From: Nematostella vectensis
Lineage: Eukaryota > Cnidaria > Anthozoa > Actiniaria > Edwardsiidae
DNA length: 64,000 nt
Direction of reading: 5' to 3'
Assembly (NCBI RefSeq): GCF_932526225.1
Contig: NC_064048.1
Location: forward strand, 11,170,688-11,234,687
In this document: positions 50,835 through 62,805 of the stretch, in pieces
Numbering within the stretch: the first letter of the stretch is position 1
Layout of the letters: each line of letters opens with the position of its first letter
The notes under the pieces: generated by a model
The model's database searches: none
What the model saw: only the letters and a program-made list of their open reading frames with translations
Told to the model about the DNA's origin: nothing
Translations under genes and position numbers: made by a program

Positions 50835-52032
50835 TTTGACCATAGCTATGATAACAATTTTTCAAAATTATTGTAACCAACTATTGTAACCAATTATCGT
50901 AAACCAACTTGACTGCAAAACACTATTAGACATTTCTTTTATGTGACTGCGAAGTTGACATGTCAACATCTAGAGGGGCTTCACCCAACAAGGAATCATG
51001 GGGGACCATGAAAGCACGGTGTCGCGGAAAATTTTCCTGCCCCATTTATCAGGAACATCTGTGCAGCCGATGCCCTTAGTTGGATGGGGTGCACAGGTGC
51101 TTTGGGTATGGCCCTGTAGATGGCACAGTGACCACAAGATGTATCTGAATGAAACTGTATACTTATTTAAAATTTAAAAAACATGTGAGTGTTACTTACT
51201 TAGTTACAGTAGTTCTTTTGAATATTATTATTTACGTGTATAATTTAGATGAGTGATAAATACTTCTCATTTGTCTCGTAGAGATCGCATCGTTCCTCCT
51301 AAATAACAAACAAAATAATGTGTGTTATTATCTTGGTGCAAAGGAATCTACAGTAGTTTTGTAATCAAATAATTGTTTTACTATTAACACGCTTGTTCTT
51401 TCAACCAGTTTGTTGGTCTCACAAATAGACTTTTAATAAACTTGTATCCCTCCCCTCTCCACTCATTAAAGGGGCAGCGTCATGGCACTGCGCATGTCTG
51501 GAGTCAGTGTTTCTTGTAGGCTTTCAATTGTCTACACACAGTTGAACTTTAATAGTTGTCAATGCTTTGTTAAAATAATATTCGATATTTTACTGAATGT
51601 TTATTGACAGTTTGTGGGCATTTCCTTTGAATTCAAGTCTTCCACATGTACCAAAGGCTCTTAGGTCAACATTAGAATTTGACTGAAATTCATTGTGTCC
51701 TGGCCGGAGAGCTATTGCAAAGCTCTTCATCACACTGCACTTTTAAGCATATTCTATGTATGCTTCTTTGTACAAAATGTACCCCTCCTAATAAAACATT
51801 AAAGATCACATAACTTGTTTACTTCCTCGACTCTTTGCTTTTTATTTTTGTTCTCTTACTAGGAAAATATCGAATACAAATAATCAGTAAAGCTAGCAAG
51901 CTCATTTTTCTAGCTGTATATAATGCATATCAAGCCTGTATCTTTAGTATCCTGGATCAGGTAGACGAACCTATGTCACACCACTTTTTTGATGAGTATT
52001 ATAAAAAAATACTAAAAAACGTTATCTTGAAC

Positions 52033-52068
<36 letters not shown>

Positions 52069-52542
52069 ATAGAGAAAAAAAAAGGCCATTGGCCTGGGAT
52101 CGAACCCGGCTTAAAGAACAAAACGGAAACCATACATACGGATTACCCAATCGGTATGGCAGCACAAGGCTTTTACGGAAGGCTGTAAAGAACCCGAAGG
52201 CCCCAAGCACCGATATTTCCGGCGAATATGCTGTACAACACTCTTGCAAGGTATTCCAACCCGCGCATTAATGGGGAGGACAACAACCAGGATCCCAGGC
52301 CTGTAATACGGTTACGCCACGCACAGCTCGCTGAGATATAGGATGAAAAAAAATACAGGTCTATGTGGGCGTTTTGGGTCCCTTGGGGGCTCGCTATGTC
52401 GGCGTGGCATCGTAACGCACGCGGGCGCATTGTCTTTTATTGTGTACAGAATGTCTCTGTCGTTTTTTGCTTTACTTTTAGTTTTGCTTTCTTTTTATTA
52501 TTATTTTTTTTTTTCTTTTTATTTGCAGTTCTATGTACAGTA
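50835..52542 (+). repeat. Unit copy 31 (family B, twin of copy 32)
   Basis: Length 1,708 bp, 30-A tract (52038-52067). Shared with copy 32: TTCTTTTATGTG, AATTTAAAAAACATG (introduces a stop in the 81-codon frame), GAGTGATAAA (destroys the first AATAAA), GAGATCGCATCG, CATTTTTCTAGC (breaks the 9-bp stem), CGGCTTAAAG and GACAACAACC. The T-rich tract has lost its first AG. Confidence 0.97.
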
Positions 52543-53741
52543 TTTGACCATAGCTATGATAACAATTTTTCAAAATTATTGTAACCAACTATTGTAACCA
52601 ATTATCGTAAACCAACTTGACTGCAAAACACTATTAGACATTTCTTTTATGTGACTGCGAAGTTGACATGTCAACATCTAGAGGGGCTTCACCCAACAAG
52701 GAATCATGGGGGACCATGAAAGCACGGTGTCGCGGAAAATTTTCCTGCCCCATTTATCAGGAACATCTGTGCAGCCGATGCCCTTAGTTGGATGGGGTGC
52801 ACAGGTGCTTTGGGTATGGCCCTGTAGATGGCACAGTGACCACAAGATGTATCTGAATGAAACTGTATACTTATTTAAAATTTAAAAAACATGTGAGTGT
52901 TACTTACTTAGTTACAGTAGTTCTTTTGAATATTATTATTTACGTGTATAATTTAGATGAGTGATAAATACTTCTCATTTGTCTCGTAGAGATCGCATCG
53001 TTCCTCCTAAATAACAAACAAAATAATGTGTGTTATTATCTTGGTGCAAAGGAATCTACAGTAGTTTTGTAATCAAATAATTGTTTTACTATTAACACGC
53101 TTGTTCTTTCAACCAGTTTGTTGGTCTCACAAATAGACTTTTAATAAACTTGTATCCCTCCCCTCTCCACTCATTAAAGGGGCAGCGTCATGGCACTGCG
53201 CATGTCTGGAGTCAGTGTTTCTTGTAGGCTTTCAATTGTCTACACACAGTTGAACTTTAATAGTTGTCAATGCTTTGTTAAAATAATATTCGATATTTTA
53301 CTGAATGTTTATTGACAGTTTGTGGGCATTTCCTTTGAATTCAAGTCTTCCACATGTACCAAAGGCTCTTAGGTCAACATTAGAATTTGACTGAAATTCA
53401 TTGTGTCCTGGCCGGAGAGCTATTGCAAAGCTCTTCATCACACTGCACTTTTAAGCATATTCTATGTATGCTTCTTTGTACAAAATGTACCCCTCCTAAT
53501 AAAACATTAAAGATCACATAACTTGTTTACTTCCTCTACTCTTTGCTTTTTATTTTTGTTCTCTTACTAGGAAAATATCGAATACAAATAATCAGTAAAG
53601 CTAGCAAGCTCATTTTTCTAGCTGTATATAATGCATATCAAGCCTGTATCTTTAGTATCCTGGATCAGGTAGACGAACCTATGTCACACCACTTTTTTGA
53701 TGAGTATTATAAAAAAAATACTAAAAAACGTTATCTTGAAC

Positions 53742-53775
<34 letters not shown>

Positions 53776-54251
53776 CATAGAGAAAAAAAAAGGCCATTGG
53801 CCTGGGATCGAACCCGGCTTAAAGAACAAAACGGAAACCATACATACGGATTACCCAATCGGTATGGCAGCACAAGGCTTTTACGGAAGGCTGTAAAGAA
53901 CCCGAAGGCCCCAAGCACCGATATTTCCGGCGAATATGCTGTACAACACTCTTGCAAGGTATTCCAACCCGCGCATTAATGGGGAGGACAACAACCAGGA
54001 TCCCAGGCCTGTAATACGGTTACGCCACGCACAGCTCGCTGAGATATAGGATGAAAAAAAATACAGGTCTATGTGGGCGTTTTGGGTCCCTTGGGGGCTC
54101 GCTATGTCGGCGTGGCATCGTAACGCACGCGGGCGCATTGTCTTTTATTGTGTACAGAATGTCTCTGTCGTTTTTTGCTTTACTTTTAGTTTTGCTTTCT
54201 TTTTATTATTATTTTTTTTTAGTCTTTTTATTTGCAGTTCTATGTACAGTA
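52543..54251 (+). repeat. Unit copy 32 (family B, twin of copy 31)
   Basis: Length 1,709 bp, 29-A tract (53747-53775). It has the same private set as copy 31 plus CCTCTACTC near 53535 and one extra A after TATTAT near 53710. TGCTTTCTTTT near 54196 is shared with copies 31 and 33. Confidence 0.97.
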
Positions 54252-55968
54252 TTTGACCATAGCTATGATAACAATTTTTCAAAATTATTGTAACCAACTA
54301 TTGTAACCAATTATCGTAAACCAACTTGACTGCAAAACACTATTAGACATTTCTTTCATGTGACTGCGAAGTTGACATGTCAACATCTAGAGGGGCTTCA
54401 CCCAACAAAGAATCATGGGGGACCATGAAAGCACGGTGTCGCGGAAAATTTTCCTGCCCCATTTATCAGGAACATCTGTGCAGCCGATGCCCTTAGTTGG
54501 ATGGGGTGCACAGGTGCTTTGGGTATGGCCCTGTAGATGGCACAGTGACCACAAGATGTATCTGAATGAAACTGTATACTTATTTAAAATTTTAAAAACA
54601 TGTGAGTTTTACTTACTTAGTTACAGTAGTTCTTTTGAATATTATTATTTACGTGTATAATTTAGATGAGTAATAAATACTTCTCATTTGTCTCGTAGAG
54701 CTCGTATCGTTCCTCCTAAATAACAAACAAAATAATGTGTGTTATTATCTTGGTGCAAAGGAATCTACAGTAGTTTTGAAATCAAATAATTGTTTTACTA
54801 TTAACACGCTTGTTCTTTCAACCAGTTTGTTGGTCTCACAAATAGACTTTTAATAAACTTGTATCCCTCCCCTCTCCACTCATTAAAGGGGCAGCGTCAT
54901 GGCACTGCGCATGTCTGGAGTCAGTGTATCTTGTAGGCTTTCAATTGTCTACACACAGTTGAACTTTAATAGTTGTCAATGCTTTGTTAAAATAATATTC
55001 GATATTTTACTGAATGTTTATTGACAGTTTGTGGGCATTTCCTTTGAATTCAAGTCTTCCACATGTACCAAAGGCTCTTAGGTCAACATTAGAATTTGAC
55101 TGAAATTCATTGTGTCCTGGCCGGAGAGCTATTGCAAAGCTCTTCATCACACTGCACTTTTAAGCATATTCTATGTATGCTTCTTTGTACAAAATGTACC
55201 CCTCCTAATAAAACATTAAAGATCACATAACTTGTTTACTTCCTCGACTCTTTGCTTTTTATTTTTGTTCTCTTACTAGGAAAATATCGAATACAAATAA
55301 TCAGTAAAGCTAGCAATCTCATTTTGCTAGCTGTATATAAGGCATATCAAGCCTGTATCTTTAGTATCCTGGATCAGGTAGACGAACCTATGTCACACCA
55401 CTTTTTTGATGGGTATTATAAAAAAAATACTAAAAAACGTTATCTTGAACTGTGTAAAAAAAAAAAAAAAAAACCATAGAGAAAAAAAAAACCATAGAGA
55501 AAAAAAAAGGCCATTGGCCTGGGATCGAACCCGGCCTAAAGAACAAAACGGAAACCATACATACGGATTACCCAATCGGTATGGCAGCACAAGGCTTTTA
55601 CGGTAGGCTGTAAAGAACCCGAAGGCCCCAAGCACCGATATTTCCGGCGAATATGCTGTACAACACTCTTGCAAGGTATTCCAACCCGCGCATTAATGGG
55701 GAGGACAATAACCAGGATCCCAGGCCTGTAATACGGTTACGCCACGCACAGCTCGCTGAGATATAGGATGAAAAAAAATACAGGTCTATGTGGGCGTTTT
55801 GGGTCCCTTGGGGGCTCGCTATGTCGGCGTGGCATCGTAACGCACGCGGGCGCATTGTCTTTTATTGTGTACAGAATGTCTCTGTCGTTTTTTGCTTTAC
55901 TTTTAGTTTTGCTTTCTTTTTATTATTATTTTTTTTTAGTCTTTTTATTTGCAGTTCTATGTACAGTA
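54252..55968 (+). repeat. Unit copy 33 (family B, doubled spacer, twin of copy 34)
   Basis: Length 1,717 bp. The poly-A tract is only 18 A (55456-55473), but the CCATAGAG-plus-A spacer is present twice in tandem. Shared with copy 34: GAGTTTTAC, TTTTGAAATC, GTGTATCTTG, GCAATCTCATT, ATAAGGCAT and CGGTAGGC. Private: ACAAAGAATC near 54407 and GATGGGTAT near 55408. Confidence 0.97.
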
Positions 55969-57683
55969 TTTGACCATAGCTATGATAACAATTTTTCAAA
56001 ATTATTGTAACCAACTATTGTAACCAATTATCGTAAACCAACTTGACTGCAAAACACTATTAGACATTTCTTTCATGTGACTGCGAAGTTGACATGTCAA
56101 CATCTAGAGGGGCTTCACCCAACAAGGAATCATGGGGGACCATGAAAGCACGGTGTCGCGGAAAATTTTCCTGCCCCATTTATCAGGAACATCTGTGCAG
56201 CCGATGCCCTTAGTTGGATGGGGTGCACAGGTGCTTTGGGTATGGCCCTGTAGATGGCACAGTGACCACAAGATGTATCTGAATGAAACTGTATACTTAT
56301 TTAAAATTTTAAAAACATGTGAGTTTTACTTACTTAGTTACAGTAGTTCTTTTGAATATTATTATTTACGTGTATAATTTAGATGAGTAATAAATACTTC
56401 TCATTTGTCTCGTAGAGCTCGTATCGTTCCTCCTAAATAACAAACAAAATAATGTGTGTTATTATCTTGGTGCAAAGGAATCTACAGTAGTTTTGAAATC
56501 AAATAATTGTTTTACTATAACACGCTTGTTCTTTCAACCAGTTTGTTGGTCTCACAAATAGACTTTTAATAAACTTGTATCCCTCCCCTCTCCACTCATT
56601 TAAGGGGCAGCGTCATGGCACTGCGCATGTCTGGAGTCAGTGTATCTTGTAGGCTTTCAATTGTCTACACACAGTTGAACTTTAATAGTTGTCAATGCTT
56701 TGTTAAAATAATATTCGATATTTTACTGAATGTTTATTGACAGTTTGTGGGCATTTCCTTTGAATTCAAGTCTTCCACATGTACCAAAGGCTCTTAGGTC
56801 AACATTAGAATTTGACTGAAATTCATTGTGTCCTGGCCGGAGAGCTATTGCAAAGCTCTTCATCACACTGCACTTTTAAGCATATTCTATGTATGCTTCT
56901 TTGTACAAAATGTACCCCTCCTAATAAAACATTAAAGATCACATAACTTGTTTACTTCCTCGACTCTTTGCTTTTTATTTTTGTTCTCTTACTAGGAAAA
57001 TATCGAATACAAATAATCAGTAAAGCTAGCAATCTCATTTTGCTAGCTGTATATAAGGCATATCAAGCCTGTATCTTTAGTATCCTGGATCAGGTAGACG
57101 AACCTATGTCACACCACTTTTTTGATGAGTATTATAAAAAAAATACTAAAAAACGTTATCTTGAACTGTGTAAAAAAAAAAAAAAAAAACCATAGAGAAA
57201 AAAAAACCATAGAGAAAAAAAAAGGCCATTGGCCTGGGATCGAACCCGGCCTAAAGAACAAAACGGAAACCATACATACGGATTACCCAATCGGTATGGC
57301 AGCACAAGGCTTTTACGGTAGGCTGTAAAGAACCCGAAGGCCCCAAGCACCGATATTTCCGGCGAATATGCTGTACAACACTCTTGCAAGGTATTCCAAC
57401 CCGCGCATTAATGGGGAGGACAATAACCAGGATCCCAGGCCTGTAATACGGTTACGCCACGCACAGCTCGCTGAGATATAGGATGAAAAAAAATACAGGT
57501 CTATGTGGCCGTTTTGGGTCCCTTGGGGGCTCGCTATGTCGGCGTGGCATCGTAACGCACGCGGGCGCATTGTCTTTTATTGTGTACAGAATGTCTCTGT
57601 CGTTTTTTGCTTTACTTTTAGTTTTGCTTTATTTTTATTATTATTTTTTTTTAGTCTTTTTATTTGCAGTTCTATGTACAGTA
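55969..57683 (+). repeat. Unit copy 34 (family B, doubled spacer, twin of copy 33)
   Basis: Length 1,715 bp with an 18-A tract (57172-57189) and the doubled CCATAGAG spacer. Private: ACTATAACACG near 56515 (one base lost), CATTTAAGGGG near 56598 and TGTGGCCGTTT near 57506. Confidence 0.97.
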
Positions 57684-58883
57684 TTTGACCATAGCTATGA
57701 TAACAATTTTTCAAAATTATTGTAACCAACTATTGTAACCAATTATCGTAAACCAACTTGACTGCAAAACACTATTAGACATTTCTTTCATGTGACTGCG
57801 AAGTTGACATGTCAACATCTAGAGGGGCTTCACCCAACAAGGAAGCATGGGGGACCATGAAAGCACGGTGTCGCGGAAAATTTTCCTGCCCCATTTATCA
57901 GGAACATCTGTGCAGCCGATGCCCTTAGTTGGATGGGGTGCACAGGTGCTTTGGGTATGGCCCTGTAGATGGCACAGTGACCAAAAGATGTATCTGAATG
58001 AAACTGTATACTTATTTAAAATTTTAAAAACATGTGAGTGTTACTTACTTAGTTACAGTAGTTCTTTTGAATATTATTATTTACGTGTATAATTTAGATG
58101 AGTAATAAATACTTCTCATTTGTCTTGTAGAGCTCGTATCGTTCCTCCTAAATAACAAACAAAATAATCTGAGTTATTATCTTGGTGCAAAGGAATCTAC
58201 AGTAGTTTTGTAATCAAATAATTGTTTTACTATTAACACGCTTGTTCTTTCAACCAGTTTGTTGGTCTCACAAATAGACTTTTAATAAACTTGTATCCCT
58301 CCCCTCTCCACTCATTAAAGGGGCAGCGTCATGGTACTGCGCATGTCTGGAGTCAGTGTTTCTTGTAGGCTTTCAATTGTCTACACACAGTTGAACTTTA
58401 ATAGTTGTCAATGCTTTGTTAAAATAATATTCGATATTTTACTGAATGTTTATTGACAGTTTGTGGGCATTTCCTTTGAATTCAAGTCTTCCACATGTAC
58501 CAAAGGCTCTTAGGTCAACATTAGAATTTGACTGAAATTCATTGTGTCCTGGCCGGAGAGCTATTGCAAAGCTCTTCATCACACTGCACTTTTAAGCATA
58601 TTCTATGTATGCTTCTTTGTACAAAATGTACCCCTCCTAATAAAACATTAAAGATCACATAACTTGTTTACTTCCTCGACTCTTTGCTTTTTATTTTTGT
58701 TCTCTTACTAGGAAAATATCGAATACAAATAATCAGTAAAGCTAGCAAGCTCATTTTGCTAGCTGTATATAATGCATATCAAGCCTGTATCTTTAGTGTC
58801 CTGGATCAGATAGACGAACCTATGTCACACCACTTTTTTGATGAGTATTATAAAAAAATACTAAAAAACGTTATCTTGAACTA

Positions 58884-58917
<34 letters not shown>

Positions 58918-59391
58918 ATAGAGAAAAAAAAAGGCCATTGGCCTGGGATCGAACCCGGCCTAAAGAACAAAACGGAAACCATACATACGGATTACCCAAT
59001 CGGTATGGCAGCACAAGGCTTTTACGGAAGGATGTAAAGAACCCGAAGGCCCCAAGCACCGATATTTCCGGCGAATATGCTGTACAACACTCTTGCAAGG
59101 TATTCCAACCCGCGCATTAATGGGGAGGACAATAACCAGGATCCCAGGCCTGTAATACGGTTACGCCACGCACAGCTCGCTGAGATATAGGATGAAAAAA
59201 AAATACAGGTCTATGTGGGCGTTTTGGGTCCCTTGGGGGCTCGCTATGTCGGCGTGGCATCGTAACGCACGCGGGCGCATTGTCTTTTATTGTGTACAGA
59301 ATGTCTCTGTCGTTTTTTGCTTTACTTTTAGTTTTGCTTTATTTTTATTATTATTTTTTTAGTCTTTTTATTTGCAGTTCTATGTACAGTA
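57684..59391 (+). repeat. Unit copy 35 (family B)
   Basis: Length 1,708 bp, 30-A tract (58887-58916). Private: GGAAGCATGG near 57844, ACCAAAAGATG near 57982, GTCTTGTAGAG near 58124, AATCTGAGTTATT near 58167, ATGGTACTGC near 58331, TCAGATAGAC near 58807 (donor-like GT lost), ACTATGTAAAA near 58881 and AAGGATGTAAAG near 59029. Confidence 0.97.
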
Positions 59392-60590
59392 TTTGACCAT
59401 AGCTATGATAACAATTTTTCAAAATTATTGTAACCAACTATTGTAACCAATTATCGTAAACCAACTTGACTGCAAAACACTATTAGACATTTCTTTCATG
59501 TGACTGCGAAGTTGACATGTCAACATCTAGAGGGGCTTCACCCAACAAGGAATCATGGGGGACCATGAAAGCACGGTGTCGCGGAAAATTGTCCTGCCCC
59601 ATTTATCAGGAACATCTGTGGAGCCGATGCCCTTAGTTGGATGGGGTGCACAGGTGCTTTGGGTATGGCCCTGTAGATGGCACAGTGACCACAAGATGTA
59701 TCTGAATGAAACTGTATACTTATTTAAAATTTTAAAAACATGTGAGTATTACTTACTTAGTTACAGTAGTTCTTTTGAATATTATTATTTACGTAAATAA
59801 TTTAGATGAGTAATAAATACTTCTCATTTGTCTCGTAGAGCTCGTATCGTTCCTCCTAAATAACAAACAAAATAATGTGTGTTATCATCTTGGTGCAAAG
59901 GAATCTACAGTAGTTTTGTAATCAAATAATTGTTTTACTATTAACACGCTTGTTCTTTCAACCAGTTTGTTGGTCTCACAAATAGACTTTTAATAAACTT
60001 GTATCCCTCCCCTCTCCACTCATTAAAGGGGCAGCGTCATGGCACTGCGCATGTCTGGAGTCAGTGTTTCTTGTAGGCTTTCAATTGTCTACACACAGTT
60101 GAACTTTAATACTTGTCAATGCTTTGTTAAAATAATATTCGATATTTTACTGAATGTTTATTGACAGTTTGTGGGCATTTCCTTTGAATTCAAGTCTTCC
60201 ACATGGACCAAAGGCTCTTAGGTCAACATTAGAATTTGACTGAAATTCATTGTGTCCTGGCCGGAGAGCTATTGCAAAGCTCTTCATCACACTGCACTTT
60301 TAAGCATATTCTATGTATGCTTCTTTGTTTAAAATGTACCCCTCCTAATAAAACATTAAAGATCACATAACTTGTTTACTTCCTCGACTCTTTGCTTTTT
60401 ATTTTTGTTCTCTTACTAGGAAAATATCGAATACAAATAATCAGTAAAGCTAGCAAGCTCATTTTGCTAGCTGTATATAATGCATATCAAGCCTGTATCT
60501 TTAGTATCCTAGATCAGGTAGACGAACCTATGTCACACCACTTTTTTGATGAGTATTATAAAAAAATACTAAAAAACGTTATCTTGAACT

Positions 60591-60625
<35 letters not shown>

Positions 60626-61099
60626 ATAGAGAAAAAAAAAGGCCATTGGCCTGGGATCGAACCCGGCCTAAAGAACAAAACGGAAACCATACATACGGAT
60701 TACCCAATCGGTATGGCAGCACAAGGCTTTTACGGAAGGCTGTAAAGAACCCGAAGGCCCCAAGCACCGATATTTCCGGCGAATATGCTGTACAACACTC
60801 TTGCAAGGTATTCCAACCCGCGCATTAATGGGGAGGACAATAACCAGGATCCCAGGCCTGTAATACGGTTACGCCACGCACAGCTCGCTGAGATATAGGA
60901 TGAAAAAAAATACAGGTCTATGTGGGCGTTTTGGGTCCCTTGGGGGCTCGCTATGTCGGCGTGGCATCGTAACGCACGCGGGCGCATTGTCTTTTATTGT
61001 GTACAGAATGTCTCTGTCGTTTTTTGCTTTACTTTTAGTTTTGCTTTATTTTTTTTATTATTTTTTTTAGTCTTTTTATTTGCAGTTCTATGTACAGTA
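59392..61099 (+). repeat. Unit copy 36 (mixed family A/B)
   Basis: Length 1,708 bp, 29-A tract (60595-60623). It has the B marker GAATTCAAG (C at 60191) but the A marker CATGGACC (G at 60206), 15 bp apart. Private: AATTGTCCTG, GTGGAGCCG, GAGTATTAC, ACGTAAATAA, TTATCATCTT, AATACTTGTC, TTGTTTAAAATG, CCTAGATCAG and ACTGTTTAAA. Confidence 0.97.
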
Positions 61100-62805
61100 T
61101 TTGACCATAGCTATGATAACAATTTTTCAAAATTATTGTAACCAACTATTGTAACCAATTATCGTAAACCAACTTGACTGCAAAACACTATTAGACATTT
61201 CTTTCATGTGACTGCGAAGTTGACATGTCAACATCTAGAGGGGCTTCACTCAACAAGGAATCATGGGGGACCATGAAAGCACGGTGTCGCGGAAAATTTT
61301 TCTGCCCCATTTATCAGGAACATCTGTGCAGCCGATGCCCTTAGTTGGATGGGGTGCACAGGTGCTTTGGGTATGGCCCTGTAGATGGCACAGTGACCAC
61401 AAGATGTATCTGAATGAAACTGTATACTTATTTAAAATTTTAAAAACATGTGAGTGTTACTTACTTAGTTACAGTAGTTCTTTTGAATATTATTATTTAC
61501 GTGTATAATTTAAATGAGTAATAAATACTTCTCATTTGTCTCGTAGAGCTCGTATCGTTCCTCCTAAATAACAAACAAAATAATGTGTGTTATTATCTTG
61601 GTGCAAAGGAATCTACAGTAGTTTTGTAATCAAATAATTGTTTTACTATTAACACACTTGTTCTTTCAACCAGTTTGTTGGTCTCACAAATAGACTTTTA
61701 ATAAACTTGTATCCCTCCCCTCTCCACTCATTAAAGGGGCAGCGTCATGGCACTGCGCATGTCTGGAGTCAGTGTTTCTTATAGGCTTTCAATTGTCTAC
61801 ACACAGTTGAACTTTAATAGTTGTCAATGCTTTGTTAAAATAATATTCGATATTTTACTGAATGTTTATTGACAGTTTGTGGGCATTTCCTTTGAATTCA
61901 AGTCTTCCACATGTACCAAAGGCTCTTAGGTCAACATTAGAATTTGACTGAAATTCATTGTGTCCTGGCCGGAGAGCCATTGCAAAGCTCTTCATCACAC
62001 TGCACTTTTAAGCATATTCTATGTATGCTTCTTTGTACAAAATGTACCCCTCCTAATAAAACATTAAAGATCACATAACTTGTTTCCTTCTTCGACTCTT
62101 TGCTTTTTATTTTTGTTCTCTTACTAGGAAAATATCGAATACAAATAATCAGTAAAGCTAGCAAGCTCATTTTGCTAGCTGTATATAATGCATATCAAGC
62201 CTGTATCTTTAGTATCCTGGATCAGGTAGACGAACCTATGTCACACCACTTTTTTGATGAGTATTATAAAAAAATACTAAAAAAACGTTATCTTGAACTG
62301 TGTAAAAAAAAAAAAAAAAAAAAAAAAACATAGAGAAAAAAAAAAGGCCATTGGCCTTGGATCGAACCCGGCCTAAAGAACAAAACGGAAACCATACATA
62401 CGGATTACCCAATCGGTATGGCAGCACAAGGCTTTTACGGAAGGCTGTAAAGAACCCGAAGGCCCCAAGCACCGATATTTCCGGCGAATATGCTGTACAA
62501 CACTCTTGCAAGGTGTTCCAACCTGCGCATTAATGGAGAGGACAATAACCAGGATCCCAGGCCTGTAATACGGTTACGCCACGCACAGCTCGCTGAGATA
62601 TAGGATGAAAAAAAATACAGGTCTATGTGGGCGTTTTGGGTCCCTTGGGGGCTCGCTATGTCGGCGTGGCATCGTAACGCACTCGGGCGCATTGTCTTTT
62701 ATTGTGTACAGAATGTCTCTGTCGTTTTTTGCTTTACTTTTAGTTTTGCTTTATTTTTATTATTATTTTTTTTTAGTCTTTTTATTTGCAGTTCTATGTA
62801 CAGTA
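61100..62805 (+). repeat. Unit copy 37 (family B)
   Basis: Length 1,706 bp, 25-A tract (62304-62328). CTTCACTCAAC and GTTTCCTTCTTCG are shared with copy 38. Private: AATTTTTCTG, TTTAAATGAG, TTATAGGC, AGAGCCATTG (alters the hairpin near 61975), GCCTTGGATCG (alters the B-box stem near 62355), GGTGTTCCAACC, ATGGAGAGG and GCACTCGGG. Confidence 0.97.
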
